DNA from: Halotia branconii CENA392
GTDB taxonomy: Bacteria; Cyanobacteriota; Cyanobacteriia; Cyanobacteriales; Nostocaceae
Direction: 5' to 3'
DNA length: 64,000 nucleotides
Assembly (NCBI RefSeq): GCF_029953635.1
Contig: NZ_CP124543.1
Span: 3,327,455 to 3,391,454 of the forward strand
Part shown: in pieces, positions 33,472 to 42,541 of the stretch
Position numbering within the stretch: the first letter of the stretch is position 1
Layout of the letters: every line of letters begins with the position of its first letter
Notes under the pieces: generated by a model
Told to the model about the DNA's origin: nothing
The model's input: the letters and a program-made list of their open reading frames with translations, nothing else
Database searches by the model: none
Translations under genes and position numbers: made by a program

Positions 33472-34836
33472 TCACCTCTTCCTTGAGCGGTAACGATTCC
33501 AGAACAGCAAGGGTATACCTGCTGCCACAACTAGAACGCCTACAACAGCCCCCACGCCTGTATAAACCAAGCTGGAGTAAAGCAAGTAGCCGCAAACTGC
33601 ACAGAATAATAACGGAGTGATGGGATAAAAAGGTACACGAAATGGGCGGAGGATGTGGGGGTCACGTTTTCGCAGTACTAGTAGCGATATGCCCGAAAGT
33701 AAAAAGAAAAACCAAAAAACGGGGGCGGTGTAGTCTACCATCGTTTCAAAGCCTTTGCGGGTAATCGTACCTAAGAAAACAAGCGCTAGGGCGATCGCTC
33801 CTTGCAGCATCAGAGCATGGGTAGGAGTACTAGGGCGTTGCTGCCAGCGTCCCATAAAACTAAATAAAGAAAAATCTTGCCCTAAGGCATAAATGGTACG
33901 CGCTCCGGTAAAAATTGTGGCATTCATTGCTCCCAAAGTAGAAATGGCAATCAGCAAGCTAATAAACCAAGCTCCTGGTTCACCCCAAAGCGATCGCATT
34001 AAGTCTGCGGCTACGGCTTCGGAGTTGGCCATATTGGTTAATCCCAATCCGCGTAGGTAAGCCAGATTGATTAACAAATAAATGCCAGTAATAATGCCAA
34101 TGCTCCAAAGTAGCGATCGCAGCATATTACGTTGTCTGTTTTGGATTTCTGCTGAGATGTATGCTGCTTCATTCCAGCCGCCGTAAGACAGCAGTACAAA
34201 TACCATTGCTAATCCCCAAGTTCCTGATGATGCAGATTCTACAGGGGCAGGAGCAGTAGAATTAGAAACTGCCGTCAGTCCCAATATCACCACTAGCAAT
34301 AAACCCAAGACTTTCGCTAGTGTTAGTAAGTTTTGTGTCCATTTACCCTGTTGCAGACCAATGATATTGAGAGTAGTTAATAGCGCGATCGCGATCGCTG
34401 CATAAACAGAAGGTGAAAATGTACCTAATCGCCATATCTGAGAAGCATAATCACCAAATACAAATGCCAACAGAGTTATAGAACCAGTTTGAATTACTGT
34501 CATCCGCGCCCAGGCAAATAAAAAGGCGATTCCTCGCCCAAAAGCACGCTTTAAGTAATAGTAAACACCGCCAACATCAGGATAGGTTGTCGCTAACTCT
34601 GCATAGCACACTGCTCCCACCAGAGACACAGCACCACCCATTATCCAGAAAAGCAGTACAGCAATATTGCTACCTGCTTGAGCTGCAACCAGGGCAGGAG
34701 TTTGAAAAATCCCTGCCCCAATGACAATACCGACAATCAAAGCGACGGCATCTGGTAAGGTCAGCGATGCTTTAGGCGCAGCTACTTCAGTTTCTGCTAA
34801 TTCTTCAAGTAAACTGTAGTTTTCACCTTTACTCAC
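33472..34836 (-). CDS. APC-family amino acid permease
   Basis: This 454-residue inner-membrane transporter has about twelve hydrophobic segments. The first helix region carries the APC signature ALIVGIVIGAGIFQTPALVA (about 28-48), and a consensus cytoplasmic loop YAELATTYPDVGGVYYYLKRAFG follows the second helix. It should move amino acids or related amines with a proton or by exchange. The substrate cannot be read from sequence. The C-terminal end is basic (RYRSRKR). Confidence 0.9.
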   Translation of the reverse strand: MSKGENYSLLEELAETEVAAPKASLTLPDAVALIVGIVIGAGIFQTPALVAAQAGSNIAVLLFWIMGGAVSLVGAVCYAELATTYPDVGGVYYYLKRAFGRGIAFLFAWARMTVIQTGSITLLAFVFGDYASQIWRLGTFSPSVYAAIAIALLTTLNIIGLQQGKWTQNLLTLAKVLGLLLVVILGLTAVSNSTAPAPVESASSGTWGLAMVFVLLSYGGWNEAAYISAEIQNRQRNMLRSLLWSIGIITGIYLLINLAYLRGLGLTNMANSEAVAADLMRSLWGEPGAWFISLLIAISTLGAMNATIFTGARTIYALGQDFSLFSFMGRWQQRPSTPTHALMLQGAIALALVFLGTITRKGFETMVDYTAPVFWFFFLLSGISLLVLRKRDPHILRPFRVPFYPITPLLFCAVCGYLLYSSLVYTGVGAVVGVLVVAAGIPLLFWNRYRSRKR

Positions 34837-34980
34837 ATTCTTACCTCATTTGGCACGATTAATTCTTTTTGCCATCGTTGCGATCGTCAAAAATACTAAA
34901 ATCGCTGATTCATAATTCCACAACGCAAATCAAGCTACCATTAAAAATGGCAAAAAGCTGATGGTATAAGTCTTTTGACT

Positions 34981-35101
34981 TTTGACCCTTCGACTGCGGC
35001 TTCGTTGAGCGTAGCCGAGATGCTCAAGGTCAAGGCTGAGTTTCGACTGCGCGGCAGTTGAGCGAAGTCGAAACTCAACTGCCGCGAAGCTGAAGCCTTG
35101 A
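34981..35101. repeat. Dispersed palindromic TTCGACT/AACTGCCGCG repeats in a long intergenic region
   Basis: The clearest hairpin has arms GAGTTTCGACT (35038-35048) and AGTCGAAACTC (35066-35076). The same words recur at 36815-36895, 56545-56580 and 60928-60942. The rest of the 659-bp gap (34837-34980 and 35102-35495) is AT-rich and I see no gene in it. Confidence 0.7.
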
Positions 35102-35495
35102 CTTTTGCGTAGTGGCATTTAACCTAGAAGTTGTAACCAACATCTAGCAGTACTCAAACTTCGATTTCATCTACAAAACCAAATATTTACGCCATGATAA
35201 ATTCGTGGGTTTCATCGGTTAAAAGCTGAAATATAGTACAAGCTTTTCGAGGGCGTTTAATCAAATATCAACTTGAGACCAGTAAATATTCTCAATACCT
35301 TTATCGCCTATAAATGTGACATAAAAATGACAGTCGAAAATCAAATTTAAAATAAAAATTCTAATACTAAAGTAGTATATAGTCAATTTTGTCTTCTATC
35401 TTTTGTGTGATTTTTTTAAGTATATAAATCTCTAGTTATCGAAATTTTCAATAGTATCGATTTTGATAAAAACTGTAAAAATAATCATTACTTGA

Positions 35496-36776
35496 CTACA
35501 ATGGCAACTCGATTTGAAACATAGATCCTTGACCTAATTTGCTTTTAACACTGAGATTACCGCCATGAGCTAAAACAATTTGTTGAGCGATCGCTAATCC
35601 TAAACCAAAGCCACCCACAGAACTTTGACGCTGCTTGTCTACTTGATAAAATCGCTCAAAAATATGGGGTAAATCTGCTGCGGGAATGCCAATACCACTA
35701 TCTTCAACTTGAATAACTGCCCGATGGCAATCAATAAATAAACGCAATTCAACTAATCCATCAGCAGGAGTATATTTACAGGCATTGCTGACAAGATTCA
35801 TGACTGCCTGATAAAGCAATTCGGGATCTGCCTTTACCACAATTTCCTGTGGAAGTAAATCACAATTGAAATTTAAATGTTGAGCTACAGTTTGAGTAGT
35901 TTGAGACTCGATAAGTTCCTTCAATAAATCACTAAGGTCAATTTGTTTGAGAGATTCAGGAGCTAAACATCCCACCCGACGCGCTAAAAATAGCAGATTT
36001 CCAATCAGAGTATTCATCGATTTGGCAACTGCAACAATCTTTTCCAAACGCAGATGCTTCGCAGCATCTTGATCGCCAGGAGCAAGTAATCCCACTTGAG
36101 CATTACTGAGTATTGCCGCTAGAGGGGCGCGTAATTCATGGGAAGCGTTAGCAGTAAAGCGTTGCAATTGTTCATAGCTGTCGCGAATTGGTAGCATTGC
36201 TAAACCTCCGAGGAACCATCCCATGAGACTCGTAGCTGCCAAAGCCATTAAAACTGTCAATATCAACAACAGCAAAAACCTATTGAGAGACTCTTGGGCG
36301 CGAGTCATAGGCATTGCCATTTGCAGATAACCAATTAATTTACCCTGATGTTGCACGGGTAGAGTGAGTTGACGCAGCCAAATAACTTTTGATGTTGATG
36401 AACCTGAGTTATATGTAGTTTTAATGGTTTGAAATTCAGCCGTCTTGCTTAACTGTTCTTGGGGAGGCACACCAAAGAATCGCTTCAGCTTACCTTCAGC
36501 ATCATACCAACGGGCATAAATAATTTCACTATCTGGTGATGGCGGATTGTTGCCCAGTAGGGGTACATTTTTGAGAATCGCGCGTTTTTTACCCTGATAC
36601 AGTTTGTACTGGATGTTGCCAGCAATTATCCTAGCTTTTTTATAAAGTAGTGAATCTATGACTCCTAATTGCTGAAGCGTTTCTTGATAGTAGAGTGTTC
36701 CAGCGAAAATCACTAAAATACTACCCATTGAAAGGGTAAACCAATGAGCCAAGTTGCGGCGGCTACGGTTGAACAT
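35496..36776 (-). CDS. rppB: Sensor histidine kinase, RppB/NrsS-like
   Basis: This 426-residue inner-membrane kinase has one TM at about residues 13-28, an extracytoplasmic sensor domain of about 130 residues (with QHQGKLIGYLQMAMP), a second TM at about 167-195, HisKA with phospho-acceptor FTANASHELRAPLAAI (about 213), N box NLVSNACKYTP, G1 VEDSGIGIP and G2 GGFGLGLAI. All catalytic motifs are intact. It pairs with the response regulator 161 bp upstream. In Synechocystis RppA/RppB (NrsR/NrsS) responds to nickel and redox state; the signal here is unproven. Confidence 0.85.
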   Translation of the reverse strand: MFNRSRRNLAHWFTLSMGSILVIFAGTLYYQETLQQLGVIDSLLYKKARIIAGNIQYKLYQGKKRAILKNVPLLGNNPPSPDSEIIYARWYDAEGKLKRFFGVPPQEQLSKTAEFQTIKTTYNSGSSTSKVIWLRQLTLPVQHQGKLIGYLQMAMPMTRAQESLNRFLLLLILTVLMALAATSLMGWFLGGLAMLPIRDSYEQLQRFTANASHELRAPLAAILSNAQVGLLAPGDQDAAKHLRLEKIVAVAKSMNTLIGNLLFLARRVGCLAPESLKQIDLSDLLKELIESQTTQTVAQHLNFNCDLLPQEIVVKADPELLYQAVMNLVSNACKYTPADGLVELRLFIDCHRAVIQVEDSGIGIPAADLPHIFERFYQVDKQRQSSVGGFGLGLAIAQQIVLAHGGNLSVKSKLGQGSMFQIELPL

Positions 36777-36780
36777 CTGA

Positions 36781-36910
36781 TGTCAGTGGTCAGTGGTCAG
36801 TTGTCAGCGATGTACTGAGTTTCGACTACGCGGTAATCGAGTTTCGACTACGCTCAACTGCCGCGAAGTCGAGATTCAACTACCGCGTAGTCGAAGTGTG
36901 GTCAGTTGTT
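36781..36910. repeat. Dispersed GTCAGTG and TTCGACTACG repeats between the two-component genes
   Basis: Tandem GTCAGTG words are followed by direct and inverted copies of GTTTCGACTACG and CTCAACTGCCGCG. They separate the regulator stop from the kinase start and could affect co-transcription. Confidence 0.7.
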
Positions 36911-36937
36911 TTTGATCTGGTTTAATACTCTATCTCC

Positions 36938-37630
36938 TTATGGATGGAGTTTTTTACTTGCTTCAGGGTTAATTCTATAGCCGATACCATAAACAGTTTC
37001 AATCCAATCTGCTGCACCTACTACTTGTAAACGTTGCCGCAGTCGGCGTACTAAAGTCGTGGTGGCGTTACTTTCTGGTTCACTTCCCCATTCCCACAAT
37101 GCTTGTTCTATTTGGTCACGGCTTAAAACTTGGTGGGGATGGCGCATTAGGTACTCTAGTAATTGAAACTCACGAGCAGATAATTCAACTGTTGCCTGTC
37201 CTCGTTCTACTATTAAAGTGGAAAGGTGTAATTGTAAATCAGCAATCTGAAGTGTTTCACCTTGCCAAAGGGGCGATCGCCTGCCTAATGCCCGTACCCT
37301 TGCTAATAATTCAAACACATCTGTAGGCTTGACAAGGTAATCATCTGCTCCTGCATCTAAACCTGTAACTTTGTCAAGAGTAGTATCTTTTGCTGTCAAC
37401 ATTAACACAGGTGCAGTTTTTCCCGCTTGGCGATATTGACGACACAAATCTAAACCGCTAATTTCTGGTAGCATCCAATCAAGAATCAATAAATCATAGT
37501 CTCTTTGGCAAATTACCCACTTAGCGATCGCGCCATCTTCAACACCGTCCACGATATGTCCAGCTTGTGACAATGCTGTCTGTAAGGGTTCTAATTGTGC
37601 TACGTCGTCTTCTACCAGAAGTATTCGCAT
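36938..37630 (-). CDS. rppA: OmpR-family response regulator, RppA/NrsR-like
   Basis: This 230-residue DNA-binding regulator has a receiver domain (about 1-118) with the acidic pair in VEDD, phosphorylation Asp in LLILDWMLP (about 51), Thr in LMLTAKD and Lys in DYLVKPTD. A winged-helix domain (about 125-225) contains ELSAREFQLLEYLM and a YGIGYR wing. ATG 37630 (MRILLVEDD) is preferred over the frame start at 37657. It is transcribed just before the partner kinase. The RppA/NrsR assignment rests on resemblance of the receiver domain. Confidence 0.85.
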   Translation of the reverse strand: MRILLVEDDVAQLEPLQTALSQAGHIVDGVEDGAIAKWVICQRDYDLLILDWMLPEISGLDLCRQYRQAGKTAPVLMLTAKDTTLDKVTGLDAGADDYLVKPTDVFELLARVRALGRRSPLWQGETLQIADLQLHLSTLIVERGQATVELSAREFQLLEYLMRHPHQVLSRDQIEQALWEWGSEPESNATTTLVRRLRQRLQVVGAADWIETVYGIGYRINPEASKKLHP

Positions 37631-37843
37631 TGTGAGCTTGATTTTGGTAATTATCACCCTGATTGTAGAAAATCTGACTCAGTAAAATGTCTTCCACCAG
37701 TGGGATTTTCAGCCAAATTAAGAATGATTAAATGAGAAAGTGTCTAAAATAATTTTCTAGCGATTTTCTGATCAATGAAATACACCACTCTAGTCCCTAA
37801 CCCCTAGTTCCTAGCCCATTTTCCTTAATTTTCTTTATCATCA

Positions 37844-38266
37844 GTGAAATTATCACTTCCAAAGTTTACAGCTAATATGTTCTCACAACATTGGTGGAAA
37901 TCATTGCGTTTTCTGGGGTTAGAGTTTTGGCTACCTCTACCTATTTTAGGTATAGTTTTTTGGTTGAGTGGCAACCTCTTAGCAGAACATTTATTCAGCC
38001 GACCTTATAGCATGGTAAATCAACTTCATGCAGATGCTTCACCAGAATTACAGATGTCAATGTATGTACTACTTATTTCTGCGGAAGTTGACAAAAGTGC
38101 AGGCATTACCAAAGTTACAGTTAAAACCACAGACTCTTCGAGGAGAACTTTATTTTTTGAGTTTCCAGTAACAGATATTAGCCAGATCGAGACAGCGATC
38201 GCCCAAAAATTAGGAATGTCAATTGAGGATATCCGTAAACTCGTGCGTTATCAAATCAATGATTAA
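37844..38266 (+). CDS. Hypothetical membrane-anchored protein
   Basis: There are 140 residues from GTG 37844, or 129 from ATG 37877 (MFSQHWWKSL). One hydrophobic segment (EFWLPLPILGIVFWLSGNLLA, about 27-47) precedes a soluble alpha-beta domain ending MSIEDIRKLVRYQIND. No known motif is present. It overlaps the convergent gene at its 3' end by 4 bp. Function unknown. Confidence 0.7.
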   Translation: MKLSLPKFTANMFSQHWWKSLRFLGLEFWLPLPILGIVFWLSGNLLAEHLFSRPYSMVNQLHADASPELQMSMYVLLISAEVDKSAGITKVTVKTTDSSRRTLFFEFPVTDISQIETAIAQKLGMSIEDIRKLVRYQIND

Positions 38267-38691
38267 AACCTGCCACTGGGCAAAAATAGAATGTCTACTA
38301 TTTCTCCTATTGTCAAACCCAATCCTGCTAAAACTGTTAAAATCCAAAAAGAATCCATTTTATTAAAACCAGCAAAGCGCATCTCTAAATCAGCTAACCA
38401 CGTCGTTGCTAAAGGAATGACAAAGAGACTAAATAAAAGTGACCAAGTTTCCACAAAAGCAATCGATGCGCTGACAAATAAGATCACAACTAAAGTTTGA
38501 GAGCCAAAAGCAACTAAACCCTCTAACCAAACAATACTTTTTCGCACTATAGCTATAGCAACAGTGACTATAAAAGCTCCCATTAACCAAACAATGTGAT
38601 GAGCCGCAAGATACCATCCCAGCAGAGCATAAGCCAACCAGAGTAGTACTAAAGGCATTACAGGAAATCGATTGAAAAATCCTACATCCAT
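38263..38691 (-). CDS. Hypothetical integral membrane protein
   Basis: There are 142 residues from ATG 38691 (MDVGFFNRFPVMPLV), and four or five hydrophobic helices cover nearly the whole length. The conserved-looking polar points are the W-L-A-D-L-E-M-R loop and GEIVDILFLPSGRF at the end. A longer frame to 38811 adds a Cys/His-containing lead that is unlikely to be translated. Function unknown. Confidence 0.7.
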   Translation of the reverse strand: MDVGFFNRFPVMPLVLLWLAYALLGWYLAAHHIVWLMGAFIVTVAIAIVRKSIVWLEGLVAFGSQTLVVILFVSASIAFVETWSLLFSLFVIPLATTWLADLEMRFAGFNKMDSFWILTVLAGLGLTIGEIVDILFLPSGRF

Positions 38692-39248
38692 TTTTATGAA
38701 GCCTGTAATAATTTTGAACTGAATTATCTTAATTTTAGGCAAAAGTTTTGAGAACTGGGGATGACAATTTGTAGCTTTTATTGAAAAAATTGTCATAAAA
38801 ACTATAAGCAAAATTACTTAAATTAAGGTAGAAATGAGATTTTTGCAATAATCTAAGTATCTTTAGGTAAGCACTGCCCAATAAAACTACGTATATTTTA
38901 GTATTTTGGAATTTTAATATTGCCCAAACTCCTTGAATTACAGGTTTAGTGTGCTAAGTCAAGCATGATATGAATACTTACATGGACTAGGAATACAATA
39001 AAAATACCGAACTAAAAGCATGACATACCTATGTAATGACTAAACATTTCACTCCTGCCTTTGCTGCTGGCAATTTAGTGATAAACCATCATAAGTCAAT
39101 ATGCAATGCAACATTACACAATATAAAATCGTCATCAAAATGAAACAAAAAGTGCTTAATTTCCGAACGTGGGTATACCCGAATTGGTTTTAACCTATGT
39201 AACGTAATTGTTGTATACGCACGTATTAGCTGGAAAGTGGATAAAATT
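38692..39248. other. Long intergenic region without a recognised gene
   Basis: AT-rich sequence precedes the S-layer-homology gene. The only clear structure is the perfect palindrome GGGTATACCC at 39171-39180, a possible operator site. A 35-codon frame from about 39036 is too short and unremarkable to call. Confidence 0.5.
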
Positions 39249-39929
39249 ATGCGTAGGTTTCTCAGTACTCTTTCCCTAGTGGCATTAGTACAATACATAC
39301 CACTAAGTGTCCAAGCTCAAGTAGTCAAACCTGCTTCTGGGATGCCATCTGATCCCATTCAACAGGTAGTTGCTGCCAAGTTGATGACCAATTCACCTGA
39401 CGGCAACTTTTATCCTGAAAGAATGCTAAATCGGGCAGAACTAGCCTCGATTATGGTGAAAGTATTTAAACTGGATAAAAGACAAGCTGTTAGCCAAGAA
39501 AATTTAGTGATTCCAGATGTACCAGCATCTCATTGGGCATTTAAAGATATTCAGACAGTTCTCAAAACTGACATCATGAAAGGCTATCGAGGTAACTTGT
39601 TTTTCCCTAATCAAAGGGTAACGCGGGCTGAGGGTTTAGCCATTTTTGCTCAAGCTTATGGTGTATTTCAGTTTGCTGATGACACTGTAAACGAAACCCT
39701 TGCTCCATATCCAGATGCAGCGTCTGTTCCTAATTGGGCCAGAAAAGCGATCGCCACAGTCATTGCAGAAGGATTTATTAACACAGATGCCCAAAACAAT
39801 ATATCTCCCTTACGACCAATGACCCGTGGGGATATGGCGTATGTGTTGAGTAAATATTTACAAAGACAGCAGCAGCTACCGGAAACCCCGGAAGTTCCTA
39901 GTGTCCCCGATAGCCCAGAATCCCCTTAG
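39249..39929 (+). CDS. S-layer homology domain protein, secreted
   Basis: There are 226 residues from ATG 39249 (MRRFLSTLSLVALVQYIPL), with a signal peptide cleaved near VQAQ. Three SLH-like units follow: about 33-75 (KLMTNSPDGNFYPERMLNRAEL), 90-140 (PASHWAFKDIQTVLKT with FFPNQRVTRAEGLAIF) and 150-205 (VPNWARKAIATVI with LRPMTRGDMAYVL). A Pro-rich tail ends the protein. SLH domains bind cell-wall polymers; in cyanobacteria they also occur in outer-membrane porins, but no barrel is present here. Confidence 0.88.
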   Translation: MRRFLSTLSLVALVQYIPLSVQAQVVKPASGMPSDPIQQVVAAKLMTNSPDGNFYPERMLNRAELASIMVKVFKLDKRQAVSQENLVIPDVPASHWAFKDIQTVLKTDIMKGYRGNLFFPNQRVTRAEGLAIFAQAYGVFQFADDTVNETLAPYPDAASVPNWARKAIATVIAEGFINTDAQNNISPLRPMTRGDMAYVLSKYLQRQQQLPETPEVPSVPDSPESP

Positions 39930-40147
39930 GTCTACGTGTTGCTTTATTTATATGAATACACTCAACTGTAGTTATCAAGGTAATTATGATGACTTGTGAA
40001 TAAGTAACCGTCGTTGTGCTACGTGATAAAAATTACCCAAATTACGCTACAGACAGCCACTCAGTTCCAGTATGATTCTGAGGACAACCCCACCGTGGGA
40101 AAATCAAAAATACCAGAAGTAGAGATTAGAGAGGAAAACCCTATAAT

Positions 40148-42055
40148 ATGCATCTGAGTGAAATCACCCATCCCAACCAGTTGCATGGTTTGTCGATCAG
40201 GCAATTGCAACAAATTGCTCGTCAGATTCGAGATAAGCATCTACAAACGGTAGCAGCAACTGGAGGACATCTAGGGCCTGGTTTAGGTGTTGTAGAGTTG
40301 ACGCTAGGGCTTTACCAAACACTAGATTTAGATCGGGATAAAGTTATTTGGGATGTAGGACACCAAGCTTATCCCCATAAATTAATCACAGGACGCTATA
40401 GCAATTTCCATACCCTCAGGCAAAAATCAGGAGTTGCTGGCTATCTGAAGCGGTGTGAAAGCAAGTTCGATCATTTTGGTGCTGGACATGCTTCTACTAG
40501 TATTTCAGCTGCCTTGGGCATGGCTTTAGCGCGAGACTTGAAAGGAGAAAAATTTAAAGCAGTAGCTGTCATTGGTGATGGTGCTTTAACTGGAGGTATG
40601 GCTTTAGAAGCCATTAATCATGCGGGACACTTGCCCAAAACTAATGTGCTAGTTGTACTCAACGATAACGAGATGTCCATATCTCCTAATGTGGGCGCAA
40701 TTCCTCGCTATCTCAACAAAATGCGCCTTAGTCCGCCAGTGCAGTTTATCAAAGACAACTTTGAAGAACAATTCAAGCAAATTCCCTTCGTTGGAGAGTC
40801 TCTATCTCCCGAACTCGGACGCATTAAAGAAGGGATGAAGCGCTTAGCTGTTCCTAAAGTAGGTGCAGTCTTTGAAGAACTAGGCTTTACCTATATAGGC
40901 CCAGTAGATGGACATAACTTAGAAGAATTGATTGCCACCTTCCAACAAGCACATCAAATACCAGGGCCAGTTTTAGTGCATGTGGCAACGATGAAGGGTA
41001 AAGGCTACGAAATTGCCGAACAAGATCAAGTCGGCTACCACGCCCAAAGTCCATTCAATTTGACAACTGGTAAAGCTGTACCTTCTAGCAAGCCCAAACC
41101 TCCCTCTTATGCCAAAGTCTTTTCTCACACTCTTGTCAAACTAGCTGAACACAATCCCAAAATTGTGGGGATTACGGCAGCAATGGCCACAGGCACAGGT
41201 TTAGATAAACTTCAGGTAAAACTGCCCAATCAATATATTGATGTCGGCATTGCCGAACAACATGCTGTCACCTTAGCAGCAGGACTCGCCGCCGAAGGAA
41301 TGCGTCCCGTCGCCGCTATCTACTCTACCTTTTTACAACGGGCTTATGACCAGATAATTCACGATGTCTGTATCCAAAACCTACCAGTGTTTTTCTGCCT
41401 AGATAGGGCGGGAATTGTTGGTGCGGATGGCCCCACTCACCAAGGGATGTATGATATCGCCTATCTGCGTTGCATTCCCAATATGGTGATGATGGCCCCC
41501 AAAGACGAAGCAGAACTTCAACGCATGATTGTCACTGGTATTAATCACACCAGCGGGCCTATAGCTATGCGATTCCCCCGTGGGAATGGTCACGGCGTTC
41601 CTCTGATGGAAGAAGGCTGGGAACCTTTAGAAATTGGTAAAGGAGAAATTCTTCGCAATGGAGATGATGTCTTAATCGTCGGCTACGGCACAATGGTTTA
41701 CCCTAGTATGCAAGCTGCGGAAATTCTCAGCGAACACGGTATTGAAGCCACTGTGATTAATGCCCGTTTTGTTAAGCCTTTGGATACCGACTTAATTTTG
41801 CCTTTGGCTGAGAAAATTGGACGGGTTGTTACCTTGGAAGAAGGTTGTGTCATGGGTGGCTTTGGTTCTGCGGTGGCAGAAGCATTACTGGATGCTGATG
41901 TTGTAGTGCCTGTGAAGCGAATTGGGATACCAGACATGTTAGTAGATCATGCAACACCAGATGAATCTAAGGCAGCCTTAGGTTTAACTAGTCGCCAAAT
42001 AGCTGAAAGAGTTTTAAAAGCTTTCTTTGAGCAGCAAGTATCTACTGTTGTATAG
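40148..42055 (+). CDS. dxs: 1-Deoxy-D-xylulose-5-phosphate synthase
   Basis: This 635-residue TPP enzyme condenses pyruvate and glyceraldehyde-3-phosphate, the first step of the MEP isoprenoid pathway that supplies carotenoids and the phytyl tail of chlorophyll. Signatures are [16 protein letters not shown], the TPP motif [20 protein letters not shown] to [13 protein letters not shown], the catalytic-type [17 protein letters not shown], and [16 protein letters not shown]. Full length for the family. A terminator follows directly. Confidence 0.98.
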   Translation: MHLSEITHPNQLHGLSIRQLQQIARQIRDKHLQTVAATGGHLGPGLGVVELTLGLYQTLDLDRDKVIWDVGHQAYPHKLITGRYSNFHTLRQKSGVAGYLKRCESKFDHFGAGHASTSISAALGMALARDLKGEKFKAVAVIGDGALTGGMALEAINHAGHLPKTNVLVVLNDNEMSISPNVGAIPRYLNKMRLSPPVQFIKDNFEEQFKQIPFVGESLSPELGRIKEGMKRLAVPKVGAVFEELGFTYIGPVDGHNLEELIATFQQAHQIPGPVLVHVATMKGKGYEIAEQDQVGYHAQSPFNLTTGKAVPSSKPKPPSYAKVFSHTLVKLAEHNPKIVGITAAMATGTGLDKLQVKLPNQYIDVGIAEQHAVTLAAGLAAEGMRPVAAIYSTFLQRAYDQIIHDVCIQNLPVFFCLDRAGIVGADGPTHQGMYDIAYLRCIPNMVMMAPKDEAELQRMIVTGINHTSGPIAMRFPRGNGHGVPLMEEGWEPLEIGKGEILRNGDDVLIVGYGTMVYPSMQAAEILSEHGIEATVINARFVKPLDTDLILPLAEKIGRVVTLEEGCVMGGFGSAVAEALLDADVVVPVKRIGIPDMLVDHATPDESKAALGLTSRQIAERVLKAFFEQQVSTVV

Positions 42056-42074
42056 TTGATAACTAATTTTAGAG

Positions 42075-42103
42075 AAGGGTGGGTTATTCCCATCCTTTTT
42101 TCT
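42075..42103 (+). terminator. Rho-independent terminator of dxs
   Basis: AAGGGTGGG pairs with CCCATCCTT around a TTATT loop, followed by a T-rich tract, 20 bp after the dxs stop. Confidence 0.85.
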
Positions 42104-42112
42104 TTTTAGATA

Positions 42113-42211
42113 TAGAACCCATTTGGGTACTGATATTTCTAATGCATCAGCAGTTATCAACTCTATTTCAAAAAATAATTCATCCTCCATACCAAAGTTG
42201 CCAGAAATCAT
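42113..42211 (-). pseudogene. N-terminal fragment of an aspartyl-protease-like gene
   Basis: The frame starts MISGNFGMEDELFFEIELIT, which resembles the opening strands of small cyanobacterial clan AA (retropepsin-like) protease proteins. It then runs through ADALEISVP into sequence before the dxs terminator, without the expected active-site D-T/S-G. The rest appears to be deleted. The identification rests on a short stretch and is tentative. A MITE lies 28 bp upstream. Confidence 0.35.
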
Positions 42212-42238
42212 ATCCTGCCGCAGACCCCAGTTTCATTA

Positions 42239-42376
42239 GACCTCTTGCATAAATATTTTTTACCTCACGCAGAGGCGCAGCGAAAAGTTCCTCGAAGCCG
42301 GGTTTCCCGGCGTAGGAAACTTTTCAAGACAGAGACGCAGAGAAAAAGTCTAAAATCAGGACTTTTGCAAGAGGTC
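42239..42376. mobile_element. 138-bp MITE with TA target duplication
   Basis: The perfect terminal inverted repeats are GACCTCTTGCA (42239-42249) and TGCAAGAGGTC (42366-42376), with TA on each side. The interior has an AAGTTCC/GGAAACTT inverted pair and CACGCAGAGGCGCAG/AGACGCAGAG words but no coding potential. TA flanks fit an IS630-type transposase. Confidence 0.8.
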
Positions 42377-42446
42377 TATTGTTTGAAATTGTTCTTTACA
42401 TTTAAATTTTACAAATATTATTGCCGTGATTTTAAGTACAAATTAG

Positions 42447-42503
42447 TATACCCGATAAAAATAGTCGGGTATGTTTGACTGGTATTTTTGCTCGTGTTAC
42501 TAT
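42447..42503 (+). promoter_or_regulatory. Probable thrC promoter with an upstream palindrome
   Basis: TTGACT (42475-42480) and TACTAT (42498-42503) are separated by 17 bp, close to the sigma-70 consensus. The -10 is 38 bp before the thrC start. Immediately upstream is a palindrome with arms ATACCCGA and TCGGGTAT (about 42448-42472), a candidate operator or a terminator-like stem. Confidence 0.65.
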
Positions 42504-42541
42504 CAAGCGACAGTTGACGGATAAACAGGGGAAGCTAGTTT

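Noticed and set aside
33377..33620. Gly/Arg-rich and Pro/Leu-rich frames on opposite strands
   Set aside because: Both come from the same CCTGCCTCC repeat; their codon content is only repeat translation.
37844..38691. The two convergent hypothetical membrane genes as a toxin-antitoxin pair
   Set aside because: They overlap only at their 3' ends and are transcribed in opposite directions, which does not fit a toxin-antitoxin operon.
42245..42478. 77-codon frame starting in the GACCTCTTGCA MITE
   Set aside because: It reads through the element's repeats and has no protein-like pattern.
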